Origin: VBDM01 sp964430565
GTDB taxonomy: Bacteria > Pseudomonadota > Gammaproteobacteria > Burkholderiales > SG8-39
Direction of reading: 5' to 3'
DNA length: 64,000 nucleotides
Assembly: GCA_964430565.1 (NCBI GenBank)
Contig: CAYSFD010000028.1
Location: 62,001 to 126,000, forward strand
Within the stretch, counting starts at the first letter, position 1; every line of letters starts with the position of its first letter. The position numbers and the translations under genes were made by a program. This document shows, piece by piece, positions 1 to 7,093 of this stretch. The notes under the pieces are model-generated. The model worked only from the letters and a program-made list of their open reading frames with translations. It did not search any database and was not told where the DNA came from.

Positions 1-996
1 GCGATCCGCCGCGCGCGGGACGAGGAGCGTGAAGCCGATTCACGCGCTCCTGCAATTCCCCAAAATGCACCGAGCTCGGGCGGCACCTCCGTATTCGGCG
101 ATCAGGCGGCATGTCCTTTCCGCGCTTTCGCCATTCACCGGCTCGCCGCGAAAGGATTGGAAATTCCGACGCCGGGGCCCGACTCACGCGACCGGGGAAC
201 GCTTGTCCACGCAATGCTTGCCAAGGTCTGGGCGGACCTTAAGTCGAAGGCTCACCTGGACGCGGCTTCCGATCGCGATCTAGACGCGCTGCTCGCGGTC
301 GCCGCCGACACGGCAATTGGGCGCCTGCGCTGGTCGCGGCCCGATGCGCTCGAGAGCCGTTTCGCCGAACTGGAGAAGGAGCGCCTTGTGAAGCTCGGCC
401 GCGCCTGGCTGGAATTCGAGAAACAGCGCCCCGCGTTCGAGATTGCGGAGATCGAGAAAAAGCGTGCAGTGAGCTTCGGAGGCGTCACGGTGAACGCGAA
501 GCTGGACCGCATGGACCGGCTGCAAGGAGGCGCCTGCGCCATCCTCGACTACAAGACCGGCCAGGCAAACGTCGGCGGTTGGCTCGGCGCGCGCCCCGAC
601 GAGCCGCAGCTACCCCTTTATGCGGTAACCCGCGAAGAGAATGCAACCGATGACGTCGCCGCCGTAGCCTTTGCGTGCGTGAAGGTGGGTGAGATGGAGT
701 TCAAGGGCATCGCGTGCGAAGAAGGCTTGATCCCCGAAGTGGGTACCCTCGCCAGGCAGCGGTCCAAGGCGGCGAAGCAGTATGGGTCATGGGACGAATT
801 GCTCACCGGCTGGCGGAACGAGCTCGAAACCCTCGGGCGCGAATTCGCCTCCGGTGAGGCGCGGGTCGACCCCAAGGACAAGCACAAGCTCGCGACCTGC
901 CTCTACTGCGAGGTGAAGCCCCTTTGCCGCATCTACGAGCGCACCGGCGCCCCGCTGGCCGATGACGAGGGCGGCGGTTTCGGGGAATCGAAATGA
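1..996 (+). CDS. AddB-like PD-(D/E)XK nuclease, 5' end outside window
   Basis: The frame is open from base 1, so the true start lies upstream and the TTG at 157 is internal. The protein is the C-terminal part of an AddB/RecB-type repair nuclease. A nuclease core is visible (LDYKTG near visible residue 184). The Cys ligands of an AddB-type iron-sulfur cluster are present: Cys38 in AACPFRAF, then Cys300, Cys303 and Cys309 in a C-x2-C-x5-C arrangement. The stop overlaps the start of the helicase gene by four bases (ATGA), so the two subunits are probably translationally coupled. By family knowledge the pair processes double-strand breaks for RecA. I am confident of the family, less of the exact subtype (betaproteobacterial probable DNA repair protein versus true AddB). 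Confidence 0.85.
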   Translation, partial: AIRRARDEEREADSRAPAIPQNAPSSGGTSVFGDQAACPFRAFAIHRLAAKGLEIPTPGPDSRDRGTLVHAMLAKVWADLKSKAHLDAASDRDLDALLAVAADTAIGRLRWSRPDALESRFAELEKERLVKLGRAWLEFEKQRPAFEIAEIEKKRAVSFGGVTVNAKLDRMDRLQGGACAILDYKTGQANVGGWLGARPDEPQLPLYAVTREENATDDVAAVAFACVKVGEMEFKGIACEEGLIPEVGTLARQRSKAAKQYGSWDELLTGWRNELETLGREFASGEARVDPKDKHKLATCLYCEVKPLCRIYERTGAPLADDEGGGFGESK

Positions 997-3900
997 GCGA
1001 TGCGGCCGCCGATCTGGGCGCGCGCAAGCGAGCGCTCGACCCGGCGCGCTCCTTCATCGTGCAGGCGCCGGCGGGCTCGGGGAAGACCGAGCTTCTGATC
1101 CAGCGCTACCTCGTTTTGCTCTCGTGCGTCGCGCAGCCGGAAGAAATAGCCGCGATTACATTCACCATCAAGGCCGCGGCCGAGATGCGCAAGCGCGTAT
1201 TCGATGCGCTCGCCGCGGCGCGCAGCGAACCCTGTCCGTCCGAGCCGCACCGTGCCCTTACCTGGGAGCACGCGCGCGCTGCGCTCGAGCGCGACCGCGC
1301 GCGGGGCTGGAAGCTGGAGGAGAACGCCGCGCGGCTTCGCATCCAGACCTTCGACGCGCTGTGCGCCTCGCTCACACGCCAGATGCCGGTGCTCGCGGCT
1401 TTTGGCGCGCAGCCCGAGCCGCTGGAGGATGCAAGCCCGCTCTACCGCGAAGCGGCGCGCGCCACGCTCGCGCTGCTCGAGGAGAAGGGTAAGCGTTCCG
1501 ATCTGGTCGCGAAGCTCCTCGCTTATCTCGACAACAACGTCGAAACCGCCGAAAACTTGCTCGCCGGCATGCTCGCGCGCCGCGACCACTGGCTGCGCAA
1601 TCTCTCCGGCGCGCACGACCGCGAAGCGCTTGAAGCTGCGCTTGCTTTCGAATGCCGCGCGCAGATCGCGAAGGCGAAGGCTCTGTTCCCGTCCTCGGCG
1701 AGGAGGGGTGGCAGCGAAGCGGCCGGGGTGGTGCTTCCCGCCGATGAAGACGTCGAAGGCTGGAAGCAGCTCGCCGCCAACCTCCTCAGGCGCGACGGCG
1801 AGTGGCGCAAGAAGAACGCCGCCGCACAGGCGCTGTCCGGGAATGAGGCGCTGCGCGAGGCGCTCGCGACGCTCCCCGGGTTGCCGTCGCAGCGCTATGC
1901 GGAAGCGCAGTGGGAAGCGCTCGAAGCGATCACGCAGGTCCTGCCGCTCGCGGTGGCGGAGTTGAAGCTCGTCTTCGCCGCGCGAGGGCGAGCCGACTTC
2001 GTCGAGATCGCGCAACGCGCGAGCATGGCGCTCGGGCGAGCGGACGCTCCGACCGACCTGCTGCTATCCCTGGACTACCGCATCCACCACATTCTCATCG
2101 ACGAGTTCCAGGACACGTCTTTCACCCAGCTCGAACTTCTGGAGAAGCTCACGGCCGGCTGGCAGCAGGACGACGGTCGGACGCTCTTTCTGGTCGGGGA
2201 TCCGATGCAGTCCATTTACCGCTTCCGCGAGGCGGAAGTGGGTCTGTTCCTGCGCGCGCGCCATGGCGGCATCGGCACGGTGCACCTTGAGCCGCTCACG
2301 CTCTCGGTGAACTTCCGCTCGCAGGCCGGCATAGTGGACTGGGTGAACCGCGCTTTCGGGGAGATCATGCCGCGCACGGAGGACATCGCATCAGGCGCGG
2401 TGCCGTATACGCGCTGCGAGGCCGAGAATCCGTTTGATGCCGATGCCGATACCGACGCGGTGCGCGTGTGGCCTTTTTGGAACGGCGACGCCGAAAGCGA
2501 AGCCGCGCAGGTCGCGGTGCTCGCCGCGCAGGCTCAAAGCCAGGGCACGGTCGCGATTCTCGTGCGCAGCCGCAGCCATCTCGAGCGCATCGTGCCGAAG
2601 CTGAAGAAAGAGGGCTTGCGCTTCCGCGCGATCGAAATCGAGGAGCTCGGCCACCGGCAGGTGGTGCAGGACCTGCTCGCGCTCACACGCGTGCTCTCGC
2701 ATCCTGCGGATCGTCTTTCGTGGCTCGCCTGTCTGCGCGCGCCCTGGTGTGGCCTCACCCTCGCCGATCTGTATGAGCTGGCGGCCACGGACACCAACAA
2801 TCCGATCCCCTCTCCCTCTCAGGGTGAGGGAAAGTCACCCCCGATTCAGCGGGATCTGTTTTCGGAGAGCGGCTTCGGCGGCCGATCTGCGGTGAGCGTC
2901 CGCGTCGAGAACGACAGGGACATCCTGTGGAACCTCATGCGTGACGACGTCCGCCTCGCGCGCCTTTCCGCGGACGGCCTCGCGCGCCTTGCGCGTCTGC
3001 GCGAAGTGCTTGGCCACGCGCTCGCGAACCGGCTGCGCGGCTCCCTGCGCGACCGCGTCGAGGGCGCGTGGCTCGCGCTCGGCGGGCCCGCGTGCGTCGG
3101 AAACGTCACCGACCTCGAGGACGCCGACATCTATCTCGACTACCTCGAACGGTCCGAGGATGCGGGCGAGATCGCCGATCCCGCTGCGTTCGAGGAAGGG
3201 CTCGATAATCTCTACGCGCTGCCCGATTTGCACGCCGATGCCGCCAGTCCGCAGATCCTCACCATCCACAAGGCGAAGGGGCTCGAATTCGACACCATCA
3301 TCGTTCCCGGGCTCGGGTCGGGGACCGGCCGCGAGGAGCGCAAGCTCTTCGTCTGGATGGAGCGTCCCAGAATAGAAAATCCCCTCCTCGCTGAGGAGGG
3401 GTCCGCGCGCAGCGCAGGGGGTGGTGGGGAGCTCCTTCTCGCCCCGATCAATCCGACCGGAAGCACTAAAGACCCCACCTACCAGTACATCCGCTCCCTC
3501 GACAAGGAAAAGGACGGCCACGAGGACGTCCGGCTGCTGTACGTCGCCGCAACCCGCGCGAAAAGACATCTCCACCTGCTGGGTGACGTGGGCCTAGACA
3601 CGAGCGCCCGTCAGCCCGAACCGAAATCTCCCAACGCGGGCTCGCTGCTTGCCAAGCTCTGGCCCGCGGTCGAAACCGAGTTTGTCAAAGCAGCCCGATC
3701 ATCTCCCCTCCTCGACGAGGAGGGGTCCGCGCGGAGCGCGGGGGGTGGTCAGACCGTCGATCAGGATCTGCGGCGATTGCCCTTGGATTGGACGCTTCCG
3801 GATGCTCCGCCCGGGGTCATTTGGTCTGCGCCGGCCGAAGAAGTGGGCGTGCAGGAAGCCATCGAATTCTCCTGGGTGGGGGAGACCGCGCGCCACGTCG

Positions 3901-4409
3901 GCGCCGTTGTGCACCGTTGGTTGCAGCGAATCGCGGAGGATGAGTTGCGCGGCTGGGACAAGACGCGCGTGGAGGCGATGCGCGATCCATTCCGGCAGGA
4001 GCTTGCCGCGCGCGGCGTTGCGGAATCTGAACTGGATGCGGCGACCGCTCGTGTAGTAACGGCCCTGGGTAACACGCTCGAGGACCCGCGCGGACGCTGG
4101 CTGCTCGGGCCACAGCGGGAGTCGCGCAGCGAATACCGACTGACCGCTCTCATCGATGAGGAGCGCCGCACGCTCATCATCGACCGGACTTTCGTGGATT
4201 CGGATGGCAAGCGCTGGATCGTGGACTACAAGACGAGCAGCCATGAGGGCGCCGACGTGGCAGCGTTTCTCGAGCGGGAGAAAGAGCGCTACCGCGCGCA
4301 GCTCGAACGCTACGCCGCCGCTCTGTCTGATTCTCGCGGCGTCAAGCTGGGTTTATATTTCCCGTTGCTGGCCGGCTGGCGGGATTGGGAAGAGAAAAGT
4401 GTGCTCTGA
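993..4409 (+). CDS. AddA/RecB-like UvrD-family helicase-nuclease
   Basis: A 1138-residue superfamily 1 DNA helicase fused to a nuclease, partner of the upstream AddB-like protein. Visible motifs: Walker A GSGKT at about 28-32, motif II LIDEFQDTS near 368, motif III LVGDPMQSIYRFRE just after, motif VI YVAATRAKRH near 850, and a C-terminal PD-(D/E)XK core with VDYKTSS near 1077. The ATG overlaps the upstream stop. Oddity: four stretches of low-complexity sequence (about residues 234-247, 606-615, 797-813 and 905-920) are translated copies of palindromic repeat DNA, in frame, located between helicase motifs rather than within them. All recognised motifs are intact, so I infer an active enzyme that tolerates these insertions. 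Confidence 0.9.
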   Translation: MSDAAADLGARKRALDPARSFIVQAPAGSGKTELLIQRYLVLLSCVAQPEEIAAITFTIKAAAEMRKRVFDALAAARSEPCPSEPHRALTWEHARAALERDRARGWKLEENAARLRIQTFDALCASLTRQMPVLAAFGAQPEPLEDASPLYREAARATLALLEEKGKRSDLVAKLLAYLDNNVETAENLLAGMLARRDHWLRNLSGAHDREALEAALAFECRAQIAKAKALFPSSARRGGSEAAGVVLPADEDVEGWKQLAANLLRRDGEWRKKNAAAQALSGNEALREALATLPGLPSQRYAEAQWEALEAITQVLPLAVAELKLVFAARGRADFVEIAQRASMALGRADAPTDLLLSLDYRIHHILIDEFQDTSFTQLELLEKLTAGWQQDDGRTLFLVGDPMQSIYRFREAEVGLFLRARHGGIGTVHLEPLTLSVNFRSQAGIVDWVNRAFGEIMPRTEDIASGAVPYTRCEAENPFDADADTDAVRVWPFWNGDAESEAAQVAVLAAQAQSQGTVAILVRSRSHLERIVPKLKKEGLRFRAIEIEELGHRQVVQDLLALTRVLSHPADRLSWLACLRAPWCGLTLADLYELAATDTNNPIPSPSQGEGKSPPIQRDLFSESGFGGRSAVSVRVENDRDILWNLMRDDVRLARLSADGLARLARLREVLGHALANRLRGSLRDRVEGAWLALGGPACVGNVTDLEDADIYLDYLERSEDAGEIADPAAFEEGLDNLYALPDLHADAASPQILTIHKAKGLEFDTIIVPGLGSGTGREERKLFVWMERPRIENPLLAEEGSARSAGGGGELLLAPINPTGSTKDPTYQYIRSLDKEKDGHEDVRLLYVAATRAKRHLHLLGDVGLDTSARQPEPKSPNAGSLLAKLWPAVETEFVKAARSSPLLDEEGSARSAGGGQTVDQDLRRLPLDWTLPDAPPGVIWSAPAEEVGVQEAIEFSWVGETARHVGAVVHRWLQRIAEDELRGWDKTRVEAMRDPFRQELAARGVAESELDAATARVVTALGNTLEDPRGRWLLGPQRESRSEYRLTALIDEERRTLIIDRTFVDSDGKRWIVDYKTSSHEGADVAAFLEREKERYRAQLERYAAALSDSRGVKLGLYFPLLAGWRDWEEKSVL
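1693..1732 (+). repeat. Palindromic repeat inside helicase gene, copy A (degenerate)
   Basis: Shares the architecture CCTCG-n-CGAGGAGGGGTGGC followed by GGGGTGGT with the other copies in the window. It is read in frame as SARRGGSEAAGVV within the helicase. The left arm is shortened compared with the copies at 3381 and 3705. Confidence 0.6.
2807..2834 (+). repeat. Short palindromic repeat inside helicase gene (second type)
   Basis: A CCCTCTCCCTCTCAGGGTGAGGG-like inverted repeat read in frame as PSPSQGEG. It resembles the short CT/GA-rich palindromes dispersed in many proteobacterial genomes. It is a different sequence type from the GGGGTGGT repeats nearby. Confidence 0.45.
3381..3430 (+). repeat. 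Palindromic repeat inside helicase gene, copy B
   Basis: Left hairpin CCCCTCCTCGC/GAGGAGGGG, then a CGCGCGCAGCGC stretch and the terminal GGGGGTGGT. It is translated in frame as LLAEEGSARSAGGG. Nearly the same element recurs at 3705-3750 in the same gene. Confidence 0.75.
3705..3750 (+). repeat. Palindromic repeat inside helicase gene, copy C
   Basis: Left hairpin CCCCTCCTCG/CGAGGAGGGG followed by CCGCGCGGAGCGCGG and GGGGTGGT. It is translated as LLDEEGSARSAGGG, almost identical to copy B, yet the two lie in unrelated parts of the helicase. That argues for insertion rather than domain duplication. Confidence 0.75.
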
Positions 4410-4446
4410 GGTAGACTGGCAATGGAGGCAGCGCAATACTATGCAC

Positions 4447-4462
4447 GGCCGCCGGAGCGGCC
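4447..4462. terminator. Possible bidirectional hairpin between convergent genes
   Basis: A perfect 6-bp stem GGCCGC/GCGGCC with a CGGA loop lies between the helicase stop and the convergent fimbrial operon stop. There is no T-run on either side, so rho-independent termination is doubtful. Confidence 0.3.
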
Positions 4463-5131
4463 TCAATAGCCTACGGTGAGGGTCCGGGTCTGACTGCCCG
4501 AGCCAATGGCCACGGCGCAGGTACTCGCCTGGAGCGAGGTGTAGGCGGGGTTTACATTTCCGGTCGCAATGAAAATCTGGCAACTGTTGGTGGTGATCGC
4601 GGATATGTTTAACTTGGCCGTCGGATTGAGTCCGGGTGCAAACAGCGATACGGTCACGGTGTCGGTGTAGGTTCCCGCCGGATCGACCGGCTGGCTTCCA
4701 GGCACGCGCATGTAAAACGGACCGGATTGACTTGCATTGAGCGCGGCGCCGAAGCTGACCGTTACGGAGCGGCGCGAGGCGCTGGTGTTTCCCCACACCT
4801 GGGTGAACGCCGGGTCGCGATAGAGTTCGTAGTTGTATCGGTTGGCGCCGCCGCCGAACTGTACCCGATTTTGGGCGCTCGCTGCGTGCAGCCCATTGTC
4901 GGCGCCCAGCGGGTAGGTCACCGTGTTAGGGTCGGTCCCCAGGCGCGTGCACGACACCGTGTAGCTGCCCGTCGAGTCGTTCGCCGTCGCAACGGTGGGA
5001 TAGTAGACCGTTGAGATGGCCGTTACCGAGACCTTGCAGGTAATGGCCGCACTCACCTCGAAAGCAGCGATGCACGCCGTCAGGGCCAGCGCAAATTTCA
5101 GCGTGTGCCGCAATTTTCGGGGCGTAGTCAT
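4463..5131 (-). CDS. Spore coat U domain fimbrial subunit, second domain shortened
   Basis: A 222-residue exported protein (signal peptide through about residue 28, ending VSAA). It is a paralogue of the two genes upstream (5162-6031, 6200-7093), which have two spore-coat-U (SCPU) domains. Here the first domain is complete, but the second is cut in the middle: the start (NSCQIFIATGN...YTSLQ) joins directly to the end (STCAVAIGSGSQTRTLTV). About 65 residues present in the paralogues are missing, without loss of frame. It is last in the fimbrial operon. By family knowledge SCPU proteins form archaic chaperone-usher pili of the Csu type; whether this shortened subunit still folds is unknown. Confidence 0.8.
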   Translation of the reverse strand: MTTPRKLRHTLKFALALTACIAAFEVSAAITCKVSVTAISTVYYPTVATANDSTGSYTVSCTRLGTDPNTVTYPLGADNGLHAASAQNRVQFGGGANRYNYELYRDPAFTQVWGNTSASRRSVTVSFGAALNASQSGPFYMRVPGSQPVDPAGTYTDTVTVSLFAPGLNPTAKLNISAITTNSCQIFIATGNVNPAYTSLQASTCAVAIGSGSQTRTLTVGY

Positions 5132-5161
5132 CGCTGCTTGCGGTTCGATCGGCGAGCGGCC

Positions 5162-6031
5162 TCACCAGCTTACGGTTAGGGTCCGGGTCTGGCTGCCTAC
5201 GCAACTGGCAACGGCGCAGGTACCCGCCTGGCCTCCCGCGATGCTGCCGTTGACTGAATAGGTCTGTGTGATGCCGGTCCCGGTGCCACCGGCCGCCGAC
5301 AGCGCCAGTGTGTAGTTCAGCCCCAGCAGGGTGCCCGAGGTGGCATCCAGCGCCATCGTGTAAGGCAGCGCGGAGGTGCAGCGCGCGCCGAAGGACGTGC
5401 TCGCCGCGGCAGCAGCGAGTTGGAACGAGGTGTAGGCGAAGCTCACATTTCCGGGTGGAACGGAAATCTGACAACTGTTGGTAGTGATCACCGACACGCC
5501 GAAGGTGGTCGTATTGAGTATGACGGCCCCGCTGCGCAGCGTCGCGGTCACGATGTCGGTGTAGGTTCCGGCCGGAACGACCGGTTGGCTTCCCGCCACG
5601 CGCAAGGTAAACGGAGCAGAGTGACTTGCTGCTAGCGAGGCGCCGAAGTTGACTGTTCCGGCGAAGCGCAGGAAGGCGAGAAAGTCCTCCCAGCTATTGA
5701 AGACGTTGTACGGTGAGAGGCGATAGATCTCGTAACTGTATCGGTTGGCGCCGAGTTGTACGCGGTTGGTGATTCCGGTGGGCTGTAGCCCGTCGTTGGC
5801 GCCCAGCGTGTAATTCAGCGTGTTAGGGTCTGTCCCTAGGCGCGTGCACGATACCGTGTAATTGCCCGTCGTGAGGTTCTCGGTCGCAACGGTGGGATCG
5901 TAGACCGTCGATATGGACGTTACCGCGACGTTGCAGGTAATGGCCGCGCTCGCCTTGAAAGCGGCGACGCACGCCGTCAGGGCAAGGGCAAATGTCACGG
6001 TTTGCCGCAATTTTCGGAGCGCAGTATTCAT
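5162..6031 (-). CDS. Two-domain spore coat U fimbrial subunit
   Basis: A 289-residue exported subunit. The start at 6031 (MNTALRKLRQ) begins a clear signal peptide ending KASA and matches the paralogue at 7093. Two SCPU domains follow: about residues 25-165, then a second beginning at NSCQISVPPGN and ending in the pilin-like SQTRTLTVSW terminus. Tip-type subunits of archaic chaperone-usher fimbriae have this two-domain layout. It is closely similar to the next gene upstream, and the DNA between them holds a remnant of the usher gene, so this copy arose by duplication of a usher-end plus subunit block. Confidence 0.85.
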   Translation of the reverse strand: MNTALRKLRQTVTFALALTACVAAFKASAAITCNVAVTSISTVYDPTVATENLTTGNYTVSCTRLGTDPNTLNYTLGANDGLQPTGITNRVQLGANRYSYEIYRLSPYNVFNSWEDFLAFLRFAGTVNFGASLAASHSAPFTLRVAGSQPVVPAGTYTDIVTATLRSGAVILNTTTFGVSVITTNSCQISVPPGNVSFAYTSFQLAAAAASTSFGARCTSALPYTMALDATSGTLLGLNYTLALSAAGGTGTGITQTYSVNGSIAGGQAGTCAVASCVGSQTRTLTVSW

Positions 6032-6140
6032 CGCTACACTCCGCAGCAAGTTACGGGCCCGACGTGGGCTATGTCGTCGCTCTTGCCCTCGGGCAGCTCG
6101 ACGTCGCATGTCCATCGATCAGCACCAACCCGCCCTGCGT
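6028..6140 (-). pseudogene. Remnant of duplicated usher gene
   Basis: Bases 6039-6101 match 7101-7163, the last codons of the usher gene, with about five mismatches in 63. Bases 6109-6140 match 7619-7650 from further inside the same gene (GLVLIDGQ region). The roughly 450 bases that separate these segments in the intact usher are missing here. The usher stop codon still overlaps the start of the following subunit gene, exactly as in the intact pair at 7090-7093. Confidence 0.75.
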
Positions 6141-6199
6141 GCTCATTCGGAAAACCATGGACCTATGCACTGCGCTTGTGCTCGCCTCGGCGAGCGGTC

Positions 6200-7093
6200 T
6201 CACCAGCTTATGGTTAGGGTACGCGTCTGGCTTCCTGAGCAGACGGCTGTGGCGCAGGTGCCCGCCTGCCCCCCCGCGATGGAGCCGTTGATGGCGTGAG
6301 TCTGCGTGATGCCGGTGCCGATAACGTTGAAGGGTGGAGGTGGGGGGAAGGGGAGAGCCAGCGTGTAGTTCAGGCCGAGCAGCGTGCCCGAGGTGGCGTC
6401 GAGCGCCATCCCGTACGGCAGGGCGAGGGTACAACGCGCGCCGAAGGACGTGCTCGCCGCGGCAGCCGCGACCTGGAACGAGGTGTAAGTGAAGTTGACG
6501 TTTCCGGGCGGACTGTAAATCTGACAAGTGTTGGTGGTGATCACGGTCATGCCGAAGACGGGCATCGGATTCGCCCCGGGATGACCACGCAGGTTCCCGG
6601 TCACGGTGTCGGTGTAGGTTCCCGCCGGAGTGGGCGTCAGGTCTTGAGGCACGCGCATGTAAAACGCACCAGAGGTAGTTGCCGAAAGCGCGACGCCGAA
6701 GTTCATCGTTACGGCGATGCGATTACCGAGGTTGTTCGTGTCCAGCCAGGGCTGGGTGTGGCCCGCGTCGCGAAAGAGCCCGTAATTGTATCGGTTAGCG
6801 GTGGCGCCGAGCTGCACACGACGGGACCCTCCACCGAAATGAATCCCATTGTTGGCGCCCAAATAGAAGGTCACCGTGTTCGGGTCCGCCAGCAGGCGCG
6901 TGCACGATACCGTCCAGCTGCCCGTCGAGTCGTTCGGGGTCGGAACGCTGGGAGAGTAGACCGTTGAGATGGACGTTACCGAGACGCCGCCGTTGCAATC
7001 AAAGGCTGCACTCGCCTCGAAGGCGGCGGCGCACGCCGTCAAGGCGAGCGCAAATCTCACGGTTTGCCGCAATTTTCGGAGCGCAGTATTCAT
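6200..7093 (-). CDS. Two-domain spore coat U fimbrial subunit (tip type)
   Basis: A 297-residue exported protein with a signal peptide (MNTALRKLRQ..., ending EASA) and two SCPU domains. The second starts at NTCQIYSPPGN and ends SQTRTLTISW. A PFPPPPPF stretch interrupts the second domain and is absent from the paralogue at 5162. The start at 7093 overlaps the usher stop by four bases (ATGA), giving coupled translation. Its place directly after the usher is the usual position of the tip subunit in archaic chaperone-usher operons. Confidence 0.85.
   Translation of the reverse strand: MNTALRKLRQTVRFALALTACAAAFEASAAFDCNGGVSVTSISTVYSPSVPTPNDSTGSWTVSCTRLLADPNTVTFYLGANNGIHFGGGSRRVQLGATANRYNYGLFRDAGHTQPWLDTNNLGNRIAVTMNFGVALSATTSGAFYMRVPQDLTPTPAGTYTDTVTGNLRGHPGANPMPVFGMTVITTNTCQIYSPPGNVNFTYTSFQVAAAAASTSFGARCTLALPYGMALDATSGTLLGLNYTLALPFPPPPPFNVIGTGITQTHAINGSIAGGQAGTCATAVCSGSQTRTLTISW

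Noticed and set aside
933..2015. Long minus-strand open frame opposite the helicase gene
   Set aside because: GC-rich codons of the real plus-strand gene create long antisense frames; the product is Arg-rich with no domain, and the plus frame has full helicase motifs.
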